From Streptomyces sp. NBC_01428 (GTDB lineage Bacteria; Actinomycetota; Actinomycetes; Streptomycetales; Streptomycetaceae), in NCBI RefSeq assembly GCF_036231965.1, contig NZ_CP109499.1:8618001-8682000 (forward strand): DNA of 64,000 bases, written 5' to 3'. A program made the translations under genes and the position numbers. Under the pieces are notes generated by a model that was not told the DNA's origin, made no database searches, and worked only from the letters and a program-made list of their open reading frames with translations. This document shows, in pieces, positions 27,102 through 34,245 of this stretch (positions are counted from its first letter, which is position 1; each line of letters opens with the position of its first letter).

Positions 27102-27124
27102 TCATGACACTCGGGTTGTCATGA
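27102..27124. promoter_or_regulatory. MarR operator 1, TCATGACA-N7-TGTCATGA
   Basis: A perfect 8-bp inverted repeat with a 7-base spacer lies eight bases ahead of the MarR start codon. Confidence 0.85.
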
Positions 27125-27134
27125 TGGCATCGCT

Positions 27135-27153
27135 ATGACACCTTGGTTGTCAT
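27135..27153. promoter_or_regulatory. MarR operator 2, ATGACA-N7-TGTCAT, overlapping a start codon
   Basis: It has the same geometry as operator 1, with centres about 31 bases (three helical turns) apart. Its right arm includes the first two bases of the hydrolase ATG at 27152. Confidence 0.85.
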
Positions 27154-28030
27154 GACTGAGACCACGCATCGCGTCCAGCCCGCACGGCCCGTGCCCGCGT
27201 TCGACACCTTCGCGTCGGAGGACGGCCTCCTCGCCTATCGCGACGAGGGGCCCCGCTCGGGCCGGCCGCTGGTCCTGCTGCACGCGGGGTTCGCGGACCA
27301 CACCGAGTTCGACAACCTGGTTCCCCGCCTGGTCGAGCACGGTTACCGGGTCGTCGCGCCCGACGCCCGAGGTCACGGCTGGTCCGCGAACGCGAGCAGG
27401 CCGTTCCGTCAGACCGACGACCTCGCCGCTCTGCTGGACCACCTCGACCTCGCGGCTCCGGCGGTGCTGGTCGGCGTCTCGATGGGCGCGCTCATCGCCA
27501 TCGACACCGCCCTCGAACATCCCTATCTCGTAGCGGCGTTGGTGGTGAGCGGCCGAGGTCTGGGTGAGCCCCGCATGGAGGACCCCTGGTCGGCGGCCCG
27601 GCAGGAAGCCCAGGCGAAGGCGCTGGCTGTCGGTGACATCTCCGGCTGGCTGGACGGCCTGGCCCACTGGGCGGCGGGCCCCTCCCGAACCCCTGAGGAT
27701 CTCGACGCCGAAGTGGTGCGACACCTGCGGGAGATGGCGACCCGCACGCTCGTCAAGCACACCCCGGACGAGCCGGACCGCACCGTCGCGGTGTCCGACG
27801 TGCCCGCGCGGGCCGAGGGCATCGCCGTGCCGGTCCTGGCCGTCAACGGCACCCTGGACGCACCCGCATGCCTGGAGACCGTCACCGCTCTGATGGGGGT
27901 CGTCCCGCACGGGCGGACCGTCGCCATCGAGGGAGCCGGTCATCACGCATCGCTGGAGTGCCCGGAACGGTTCGCCCGCGTTCTCGTTGACTTCTTGGAC
28001 GAGGTGCACGGCGAGGCGGGCCGTCGTTGA
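27152..28030 (+). CDS. alpha/beta hydrolase
   Basis: This 292-residue protein has an alpha/beta hydrolase fold. The oxyanion/HG-type strand is LVLLHAGFADHTEFDNLV, the nucleophile elbow is GVSMG, the acid is probably Asp in VNGTLDAPA, and the catalytic His is in GAGHHASLE. ATG 27152 is the first in-frame ATG and has no ribosome binding site because the MarR operator ends there, so a leaderless mRNA is likely; a TTG nine bases upstream lies inside the operator. It is an esterase, lactonase or C-C hydrolase acting in the cytosol, controlled by the divergent MarR. Confidence 0.87.
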   Translation: MTETTHRVQPARPVPAFDTFASEDGLLAYRDEGPRSGRPLVLLHAGFADHTEFDNLVPRLVEHGYRVVAPDARGHGWSANASRPFRQTDDLAALLDHLDLAAPAVLVGVSMGALIAIDTALEHPYLVAALVVSGRGLGEPRMEDPWSAARQEAQAKALAVGDISGWLDGLAHWAAGPSRTPEDLDAEVVRHLREMATRTLVKHTPDEPDRTVAVSDVPARAEGIAVPVLAVNGTLDAPACLETVTALMGVVPHGRTVAIEGAGHHASLECPERFARVLVDFLDEVHGEAGRR

Positions 28031-28089
28031 CGCGGTACAGGGCCGGACTGCCCGCCCTTCCGGTGCTCTTGGGGTCGGTGCACCCGTAG

Positions 28090-28118
28090 TTCGTGCACCG
28101 TGAGGCGGCTGGTACAGT
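28090..28118 (+). promoter_or_regulatory. promoter of the orphan RNA (TTCGTG-N17-TACAGT)
   Basis: A -35-like TTCGTG and a -10-like TACAGT, 17 bases apart, place a transcription start near 28125, exactly where the structured RNA begins. Confidence 0.6.
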
Positions 28119-28124
28119 GGATCT

Positions 28125-28267
28125 TGAGCTGAACGGCGGAAGCCCGCAGGTTCACGATGCGTCGGTGGTCCAAGGAAAGACGCCCCACTTCCTGTGGGGA
28201 GATGCAGGTGCAAGGCCTGCCCGGCGCTCTGTGAAGGCCCTGTCCCCCATGGTGGGGGCAGGGCCTT
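28125..28267 (+). ncRNA. orphan riboswitch-like structured RNA with terminator
   Basis: About 143 bases between two genes fold by eye into a closed multibranch domain. The closing stem is GAGC (28126-28129) with GCTC (28226-28229). Inside are four hairpins: 28130-28154 (TGAAC/GTTCA around a GCGG/CCGC stem), 28159-28183 (GCGTC/GACGC with a 15-base loop), 28184-28198 (CCCAC/GTGGG) and 28204-28220 (GCAGG/CCTGC). A terminator follows. The 3' part (GGTGCAA, then CTGTGA) faintly recalls the cobalamin riboswitch core, but not enough to name it. No gene follows within 340 bases, so it may be a free small RNA. Confidence 0.55.
28234..28267 (+). terminator. terminator of the orphan RNA
   Basis: AAGGCCCTG and CAGGGCCTT form a perfect 9-bp stem, with further CCC/GGG pairing inside; it ends in CTTC. 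Confidence 0.8.
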
Positions 28268-28619
28268 CTGCTGTCCGCGGTGATCCGGACTCGGTCGCGT
28301 CACACGGCTGTTACCCACTTTCGGGTGACGATGAAATGACGGCCGGGGTGGCGGGACCTGGCGAAAGTGGACCCGTGACCGGCGGTGGCAACGGATCGTC
28401 GGCCACGCGGGCGTCAACCTGGTGCCTACACGACTTAGATGGACGCTGCAATCAAGCGTCACGGAAATGTAGTTGAACGGAAACGCGCTCCACGTCTCGT
28501 TCACATCGCGGCGATGTGGTGGGCAAGGTGTGAATGCGCGGTCGACCGACCGCCACCCGCACGCCGCACGACCGGCCCGTATTCCTGCCGGCTGTGCCCG
28601 CACGATGCAGGGGGAACCT
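28268..28619 (+). other. intergenic region upstream of the lamin-tail gene
   Basis: About 350 bases. It presumably carries the promoter of the secreted lamin-tail protein; I see no other clear element. Confidence 0.4.
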
Positions 28620-29093
28620 GTGACCGTATCCGTGACTGCCCGCCGTCTGACCGCTGCCGCGCTGACCACCGCGGCCGTGACCGCGGCCATCGCGGTGCCG
28701 GCGTCCGCCGCCGACCACCGCCCGCACCGGCAGAGTGTCGAGATCAGCCGAGTGCAGTACGACTCCCCGGGTCGTGAGGACCGCTCCAACCGCTCCCTCA
28801 ACCAGGAGTGGGTGGAGATCACCAACAACACCCGGCAGGCCGTCAACCTGGACGGCTGGACCCTCTCCGCCCGGGACGGCCGCACCTACACCTTCCACCA
28901 CTACCGCCTCGACGGCCGCTCGACGGTCCGCGTCCACACCGGAGTCGGCCACGACACCCGCCGTGACGTGTTCCAGGACCGGCGCAACTACGTCTGGGAC
29001 AACCACGCCGACACCGCGACGCTGCGCAACGACCACCGCCGCTTCGTCGACGACGCCTCGTGGGGGCGCCGCCACCACGACGCGCGCCGCTAG
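28620..29093 (+). CDS. secreted lamin-tail domain (LTD) protein
   Basis: GTG 28620 is preceded by GGGGGA; a longer frame upstream is spurious. The product is 157 residues: a signal peptide (VTVSVTARRLTAAALTTAAVTAAIAVPASAA) and one LTD Ig-like domain, from VEISRVQYDSPG through NQEWVEITNNTRQAVNLDGWTLSARDGRTYTF to HADTATLRND. LTD modules occur in secreted bacterial nucleases and surface proteins. Here it is the only domain, so a binding or structural role outside the cell is likelier than catalysis. The mature protein is rich in Arg and His. A terminator follows. Confidence 0.85.
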   Translation: MTVSVTARRLTAAALTTAAVTAAIAVPASAADHRPHRQSVEISRVQYDSPGREDRSNRSLNQEWVEITNNTRQAVNLDGWTLSARDGRTYTFHHYRLDGRSTVRVHTGVGHDTRRDVFQDRRNYVWDNHADTATLRNDHRRFVDDASWGRRHHDARR

Positions 29094-29115
29094 CCGTACC
29101 TGAACCGTCACCGTA

Positions 29116-29135
29116 GGCCGTGGATGCCCACGGCC
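29116..29135. terminator. terminator after the LTD gene
   Basis: GGCCGTGG and CCACGGCC form a perfect 8-bp stem with an ATGC loop, 22 bases after the stop. Confidence 0.65.
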
Positions 29136-29352
29136 GCGGTGGGCGGGGCGTGGCACGCGATTTCTGACGGGCGGTGGAGTGTTCCGGGCCGGTGACTGCC
29201 TAGGGGCGCTCCACCGTCCGTTGTTCCGCCTCGGTGGTCCGACGGGCGGTGATCTCAACCATGGGCGCGCTGGGCGGCCTTGTCGCGAAGGCTGCGTCTA
29301 CGAGGCCGGCCCGGGGGCACCTGTGAGGGGGGTTCGTCGAGGGGAGACGCAC

Positions 29353-29583
29353 ATGCTGGAACGTTCGCACGGCCGCACCGTGCCCGCGTGGGCGCGGCCG
29401 GGTGCACGGTGGGGGCCGTGGGTGTACGGGCCGCTGCTCTGTATCAGTGTCGGACTCCTGGTCCTGCGGATCACGGACGGTGCCGGCGCCGCGAGCATCG
29501 TGTGGAGCTCGCTCCAGGTGCTGCTGTGGGTGGTGCTGTTGGCCGGCAACCTGGCGGCTCGGCGCGGGAACCGAGAGACGTGA
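29353..29583 (+). CDS. small membrane protein, 76 aa
   Basis: ATG 29353 follows GGGGAG at good spacing; the longer frame upstream lacks support. The product has a basic, Trp-rich N terminus (RTVPAWARPGARWGPWVYG) and two adjacent hydrophobic helices (PLLCISVGLLVLRI and SIVWSSLQVLLWVVLLAGNL), ending in RRGNRET. It is a likely two-helix inner-membrane protein with both ends inside. I do not recognise a family. It lies 100 bases ahead of the DinB gene on the same strand. Confidence 0.65.
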   Translation: MLERSHGRTVPAWARPGARWGPWVYGPLLCISVGLLVLRITDGAGAASIVWSSLQVLLWVVLLAGNLAARRGNRET

Positions 29584-29683
29584 GCGCCCCGTGCTCCCCA
29601 TCTCCTGAAGGCGAGGCCGCCCCGGACGCCGGCCGAGGTCGAAGCCGACGTCGATGTCGGCGCCGGGTGCGAGACTGCCCGGC

Positions 29684-30283
29684 ATGATGGATCACGACGC
29701 CAAAGCCGATCTGCTCCGCTACTTGCAGGAAGCCCGGGACTCCTTGGTGTGGAAGGTGGAGGGGCTGGGGGAGTACGACGTCCGGCGCCCCCTCACACCG
29801 ACGGGGACGAACCTGCTGGGCCTGGTCAAACACCTCGCGGGCGTGGAGTTGGGCTACTTCGGGGACACCTTCGGGCGGCCGTTCTTCGACGAGGAGCCGC
29901 CGGCGTGGTGGTACACGGAGGACGCCGAACTCAACGCCGACATGTGGGCGACTCCGCAGGAGTCGCGTGAGCAGATCGTCGGCCTGTACCGACGAGCGTG
30001 GGAGCACTCGAACGCCACGATCGCCTCACTGACGCTGGACGCGGTCGGCCGGATCCCCTGGTGGCCGGCGGAGCGCAGCGAGGTGACGCTGCATCACGTC
30101 GTCGTGCGGGTCCTGGCGGAGACCCAACGACACGCCGGTCACGCCGACATCGTGCGCGAGCTCGTGGACGGGTCCGTCGGCGACAAGAAGGGCGGTGGCA
30201 ACGTTCCGGACGGCGACCAGGCGGAATGGGAGCGCTACCGGGACCGACTGGAGCAGGCGGCACGGGAAGCCGGAGACAGCTGA
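29684..30283 (+). CDS. DinB-family (DUF664) protein
   Basis: This 199-residue four-helix-bundle protein starts at ATG 29684, with GAGACT as a possible -10 a few bases upstream and no ribosome binding site, so a leaderless start is possible. The His ligands expected for the DinB metal site are in LVKHLAGVELGYFG, and in TQRHAGHADIVRE. A middle segment (WWPAERSEVTLHHVVVRVLAET) is typical of the DUF664 subgroup common in actinomycetes. These proteins are relatives of mycothiol- and bacillithiol-dependent transferases; a thiol-transfer role in detoxification is possible but not shown. Confidence 0.85.
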   Translation: MMDHDAKADLLRYLQEARDSLVWKVEGLGEYDVRRPLTPTGTNLLGLVKHLAGVELGYFGDTFGRPFFDEEPPAWWYTEDAELNADMWATPQESREQIVGLYRRAWEHSNATIASLTLDAVGRIPWWPAERSEVTLHHVVVRVLAETQRHAGHADIVRELVDGSVGDKKGGGNVPDGDQAEWERYRDRLEQAAREAGDS

Positions 30284-30416
30284 GCCCGCCCTGCCGCTGC
30301 GGCCCTCCCGGCCCGTGAACCAGAGGTGAACCCCGCGGCAATCCCCGCACAACCTCAGCCCCCTCTCGGCTGTCACAGGAGTGCCCCCTGTGTCTGCGAA
30401 CCGAGTTGGAGCCCCC

Positions 30417-31874
30417 GTGCGCATACGGACGTACGCCATAGCAGTGACGGTCGCCGTTTCGGCCACCGCTGGTCCGATCCTCGCCCCGCCCGCGAGCGCG
30501 GCGGTCCCGAAGGCGTTCGCCAGTGACTTCGACGGCGACGGCTTCGCCGACCTCGCCGTCGGAGTGCCGGACGGCGCCGTCGACGGAAAGGCCAAGGCCG
30601 GATATGTCGACATCGTCTGGGGCGGGGCGAAAGGGCTCGGAACGCGAGGCGACACCCGGATCACCCAGGCGAGACCCGGTATCCCCGGCACCCCCGAGAA
30701 GGGCGACCGGTTCGGCGCCGCGGTGTCCGTGGCCGACGTGAACGGCGACGGTCGGGCGGACGTGGTCATCGGCGTCCCCGGTGAGGACATCGACGGAGTC
30801 GGCGCCGACGCGGGCACCGTCTCCGTCCTGTACGGCGTGCACGGTGGCCTGGGTACCGGCGCCACCGTCCTGAACGGTCCCGCGTCCTCGGCCGCCTACG
30901 GAAAATCCCTGCTGGCCGCCGACTTCACCGGCGACGGCACCACGGACGTCGCGATCGGCGCGACCGACAAGGTCGTGCTCAAGCAGGGCGGCGGTCCCGC
31001 GACCACCGTGTTCACCGGCGCCATGGGCGGACGCGCGCCCGTCCTGGCGGCCGGCGACTTCGACGGCAGTGACGACGGAGTCCCCGACCTCGCCACGGGG
31101 TACTGGTCCACGGCCCCGTTCACCCAGTCCCACGTACGCCTGTGGAGCTGGTCCCCCGAGGAGAAGTCGCTCGCCAACTTCTGGAACACCGACAACGCCG
31201 GCGTCTCCGCGCTGGCCGCAGGTGACTTCGACGGGGACGGCCACGACGACCTCGCCCTCGGCGAGTGCCGGGAGATAGCCGACGAGAACATCGACGACCC
31301 CTGCGGCCCGGAGGAACTCGCCGAGGGCGGCGGCATCCACATCCACTACGGCGCCGGCATTCCCTATAACTTCGGCTACCGCCAGCAGACCCTCAACCAG
31401 GACACCGCCGGCGTGCGGGGCGTCGCCGAGGCCGCCGACCACTTCGGTGCGGCGCTCGTCGCGGCCGACGTCGACGGCGACGGCCGCGACGACCTGATCG
31501 CCGGTGCCCCGGGCGAGGCCATCGGCAGCCGCGCGCAGGCGGGCGCCGCGACCCTGCTCCTGGGCGGTCCGACCGGACTCGTCGACGCGCACGGCGAGGC
31601 CCGTTCGGTGGCCTACCAGCAGAACACCCCGGGTGTTCCCGGCGCCGCGGAGGCGGGCGACGCGTTCGGGGCCGCGGTCGCGACGGGCGACTACGACCAC
31701 GACGGCGCGACGGACATCGCGGTCGGCTCACCCGGCGAGAACACCGGATCCGGTGGAGTCTGGGTGCTTCCGGCAGCCTCTCCCGACGGCTCGTCCGTGT
31801 TCACCCCCGCGAAGCTCGGACTGCCGTCGCCGTCGAGCGCGCTGAAGTACGGCGGAACGCTGACCAGCGACTGA
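30417..31874 (+). CDS. secreted FG-GAP repeat (integrin-alpha-like) protein
   Basis: Of three in-frame GTGs, 30417 is chosen: GGAG is five bases away and it opens directly on a signal peptide (VRIRTYAIAVTVAVSATAGPILAPPASA); 30390 is the main alternative. The mature protein is a beta-propeller of about six or seven FG-GAP blades. These are recognised by Ca-binding loops DFDGDGFADLAVG, DVNGDGRADVVIG, DFTGDGTTDVAIG, DFDGDGHDDLALG, DVDGDGRDDLIAG and DYDHDGATDIAVG, with DRFGAAV/DHFGAAL turns. The family is often multi-copy in Streptomyces. It probably works outside the cell in binding polymers or proteins; no enzymatic site is evident. Confidence 0.88.
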   Translation: MRIRTYAIAVTVAVSATAGPILAPPASAAVPKAFASDFDGDGFADLAVGVPDGAVDGKAKAGYVDIVWGGAKGLGTRGDTRITQARPGIPGTPEKGDRFGAAVSVADVNGDGRADVVIGVPGEDIDGVGADAGTVSVLYGVHGGLGTGATVLNGPASSAAYGKSLLAADFTGDGTTDVAIGATDKVVLKQGGGPATTVFTGAMGGRAPVLAAGDFDGSDDGVPDLATGYWSTAPFTQSHVRLWSWSPEEKSLANFWNTDNAGVSALAAGDFDGDGHDDLALGECREIADENIDDPCGPEELAEGGGIHIHYGAGIPYNFGYRQQTLNQDTAGVRGVAEAADHFGAALVAADVDGDGRDDLIAGAPGEAIGSRAQAGAATLLLGGPTGLVDAHGEARSVAYQQNTPGVPGAAEAGDAFGAAVATGDYDHDGATDIAVGSPGENTGSGGVWVLPAASPDGSSVFTPAKLGLPSPSSALKYGGTLTSD

Positions 31875-31923
31875 GACAGGCCGGACGACGTCACGGGGTG
31901 ACCAAGGAGGTGACCTCGCTCGA

Positions 31924-31965
31924 AGACGCGTGCCGGGCCCGATGTAGCGGGCCCGGCACGCGTCT
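31924..31965. terminator. strong bidirectional terminator
   Basis: AGACGCGTGCCGGGCCC and its exact complement form a 17-bp stem with an 8-base loop between convergent genes. Confidence 0.9.
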
Positions 31966-32015
31966 CCGAGGATGCGGTGCCGCCGTACCGGCTGGGGATG
32001 CGCGTCCCAGGTGTG

Positions 32016-32444
32016 TCAGCCGATCGAGCCGAGGTCGGTGCCCGTCCAGTGCGTCGGACGCATCCGGACCACCACGTGGTCGTCGAGTTGGGACTCGGCC
32101 CATGCCGTGTACTTGTCGAGCGCCTCGCCGGACAGATAGCGGGCGGCGAGTTCGCGGTGCACGCCCGCGGCGGGTTCGGTGACCTCGGCGACGGGACCTT
32201 CGACGGAGACATAGCGAGGAGTGGGCTCGACGCGTTGCACGAGCAGACTGAAACTGCCGGCCGCCTTGATCAGCTTCATCTTGCGGGAGTCAGCGCCGGT
32301 GAGGATCCAGGGCATCCCGCCGGGCTCGTAGTCGTACCAGATCGGTACCAGCAACGGTCCACGGTCCTCCCCGGCGGCGACGCCGAGCGTGGCGACGTGC
32401 GGCTGGGCCAGGAAGGCTTCGCGTTCTTCACGTGAGAGTGCCAT
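32016..32444 (-). CDS. pyridoxamine 5'-phosphate oxidase-like flavin-binding protein
   Basis: This 142-residue split-barrel protein (MALSREEREAFLAQPHVATLGVAAGE) has the family's early strand RGPLLVPIWYDYEPGGMPWILTG and the following SRKMKLIKAAGSFSLLVQ segment, which bind the flavin phosphate in PNPOx-like proteins. The C-terminal part (VVVRMRPTHWTGTDL) matches actinobacterial PPOX-class enzymes, many of which use F420. ATG 32444 has no ribosome binding site, but TACAGT sits seven bases upstream on the minus strand, fitting a leaderless message. Oxidoreductase function is probable; the substrate is unknown. Confidence 0.85.
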   Translation of the reverse strand: MALSREEREAFLAQPHVATLGVAAGEDRGPLLVPIWYDYEPGGMPWILTGADSRKMKLIKAAGSFSLLVQRVEPTPRYVSVEGPVAEVTEPAAGVHRELAARYLSGEALDKYTAWAESQLDDHVVVRMRPTHWTGTDLGSIG

Positions 32445-32535
32445 GCATTCGACTGTAGGACGGGGCTCCGACAATGTCTCCGCGAACGGCCGGACGCCGC
32501 GGGGCACGGCGGGGACGCGGACCGCCCCGCGTCCG

Positions 32536-34107
32536 TCAGTTGCTGTCCTCGCCCGGGCCGTCGGCGTCGGCCCTGCGGCGGACCGACCTCGCGCGAAGCC
32601 CGAGAACCAGGGCGCCACCGACAAGGCACGCACCGAGCGCCAGGACCATCATGAGGTGGGAGCCGTCGTCGTCGCCGTCCCGCCCCGTGGAGGCCGCGAG
32701 CGATCGCGCGCTCGGCTCGGACGGCTCGACGAGTGGACCGCCCGTGGAACGCACGGCGAAGGAAGCCGTGTTGTCCGCCTTGTGCGGGTCGTTCACGGGC
32801 CGCTTCGCATCCTGTATCGCTTCCAGGAGCCCCTCGGCCCCGCGTACCCGCCGGTCGATGCGGAACTCCAGCGTCGTCTGCCAGGTGTCGCCGGGCTCCA
32901 ACGGATTCGGAGGTCTGCAGGTGTAGACACGCTTGCCGGCAGCGGCGCATTCCCACTGCCACTCCGACTCGTTGTCGGGGTCCGGCGGCGGTGTGGGCCG
33001 GACCACGCTCAGGCCTTCCGGGACGGTGATGCGCAGCACCGTCCCCGAGATACGGCCCGGTCCGGCGTTGTCTACCCGGAACGTGGCCTCGTCCGTGCTT
33101 CCGGTCGTGCCCACCACGGCCTCGGCGCTCACCCGCAGGTCGGTGGTCTGCGAGGTGTGCATCCGGATCTCGCCGAGGTTGTACTTGTCGACGAACGAGC
33201 CGGCGCCGGCGTCGATGGGGCGCACCCTCAACTCCGGTCCCGTGCCCTGCCGCAGGGCGGGGTCGGTCCCGGTGGCGCCGGGATCCTCCTCCGCGTTCCC
33301 CGTCATCCCCTGGAGATACGGGTCGTAGCTGAAGCTGCCGTTCACCATCGTGTCCGGTATGCCGACGGAGACGGGCGCGGTGAACTCGTACGCCTGCCCG
33401 GGCGCCAGCGGTTGGTCGAACCAGCAGTCCGCGTAGAGCCCGGGTCCTTCCGCGGCGTACCGGCAATTGCTGTACTGCACCGGGAAGGTGACCTGTGCGG
33501 CGGCGAACTTCACGCCGAAGCCCTGGGCCGGGAACCTGCCCGCGTTGCGGATCCGTGGGGTGAAGCTGAAGGTCTCGCCCGCCGTGTCTCCCGTACGAGG
33601 CTTCTCCACCCGTGCGCGAAGGTCGGGGCCTTCGATCCAGACGTCCGTCTCGAAGACCGCGTCCTCGGTGCCGGGCGCGCTGAAGGTGTAGCGGATCGTG
33701 CCGTGACTGCCACGGCGGACGCCCTCGACGGCTTCGATGTAGATCCCGTCCGGGTAGTTGTCCTTGCCGCGTGTGAGGGTGCCGAGCGTGCACCGGACGA
33801 CGTCGGTCGTGCCGAAGGCGTGCTCTCCGCAGGCACGGCGGGTGCGCAGACGGGCGATGCCCTCCAGGCCTGACGCGTCGACCGTCAGGGTCACGTCGGT
33901 CTGCGCGGCCCGTCCCGCCCCCGGCTGCGGGGCGAGCCACAGACGGACGCCCCCGCTGGGGCTCACACCTCGCTTGGTCAGGTAGGCCGTGTGCGGCACC
34001 CTCAACTCGACGGCCGAGGTGGCGGCTTGTGCTGTCACCGTGGACGGGAGGAAGGCCGCGAGCAGCAGAACGATCAGAGCCGCGCCCCGGCGACGTATGC
34101 GATACAC
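32536..34107 (-). CDS. secreted/surface protein with DUF11/CARDB-like repeats and C-terminal anchor
   Basis: The start is GTG 34107, which opens on a signal peptide (VYRIRRRGAALIVLLLAAFLPSTVTAQAA). The 523-residue product contains several beta-sandwich repeats of the adhesin/CARDB/DUF11 kind; phrases such as NAGRFPAQGFGVKF and NAGPGRISGTVLRITVPEGL occur in such domains. Near the C terminus comes LAASTG, then an Asp-rich linker, a hydrophobic helix (MMVLALGACLVGGALVLGL) and a basic tail. That is the layout of a sortase substrate, although the motif departs from LAxTG by one residue. It is probably held at the cell wall or membrane. Cys pairs in the ectodomain may form disulfides. Confidence 0.75.
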   Translation of the reverse strand: MYRIRRRGAALIVLLLAAFLPSTVTAQAATSAVELRVPHTAYLTKRGVSPSGGVRLWLAPQPGAGRAAQTDVTLTVDASGLEGIARLRTRRACGEHAFGTTDVVRCTLGTLTRGKDNYPDGIYIEAVEGVRRGSHGTIRYTFSAPGTEDAVFETDVWIEGPDLRARVEKPRTGDTAGETFSFTPRIRNAGRFPAQGFGVKFAAAQVTFPVQYSNCRYAAEGPGLYADCWFDQPLAPGQAYEFTAPVSVGIPDTMVNGSFSYDPYLQGMTGNAEEDPGATGTDPALRQGTGPELRVRPIDAGAGSFVDKYNLGEIRMHTSQTTDLRVSAEAVVGTTGSTDEATFRVDNAGPGRISGTVLRITVPEGLSVVRPTPPPDPDNESEWQWECAAAGKRVYTCRPPNPLEPGDTWQTTLEFRIDRRVRGAEGLLEAIQDAKRPVNDPHKADNTASFAVRSTGGPLVEPSEPSARSLAASTGRDGDDDGSHLMMVLALGACLVGGALVLGLRARSVRRRADADGPGEDSN

Positions 34108-34245
34108 CCGCAGATCTTCGCAGGGACATGGTGCGTACGCGAGACGTTTCACCGGCCCGCCGGACGCCGCCCGCCGAAGGCAGCGGTGTGAGGGGGTGGT
34201 TCGGCCGGTCGGCGTCCCCGTCCCGGGTCGTCCGTCGCCGCACGG

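Noticed and set aside
28125..28267. Cobalamin riboswitch
   Set aside because: Only short segments (GGTGCAA, CTGTGA) match the core; the B12 box and usual stem order are missing, and no B12-related gene follows.
28125..28267. SRP RNA, tmRNA or 6S RNA
   Set aside because: None of the conserved sequences of SRP RNA (GGAAGGAGCAGC-type loop) or tmRNA is present, and the fold is multibranched rather than one long rod as in 6S.
29931..31700. 589-codon minus-strand frame opposite the FG-GAP gene
   Set aside because: It mirrors the repeat codons of the FG-GAP gene and has no recognisable feature or start signal.
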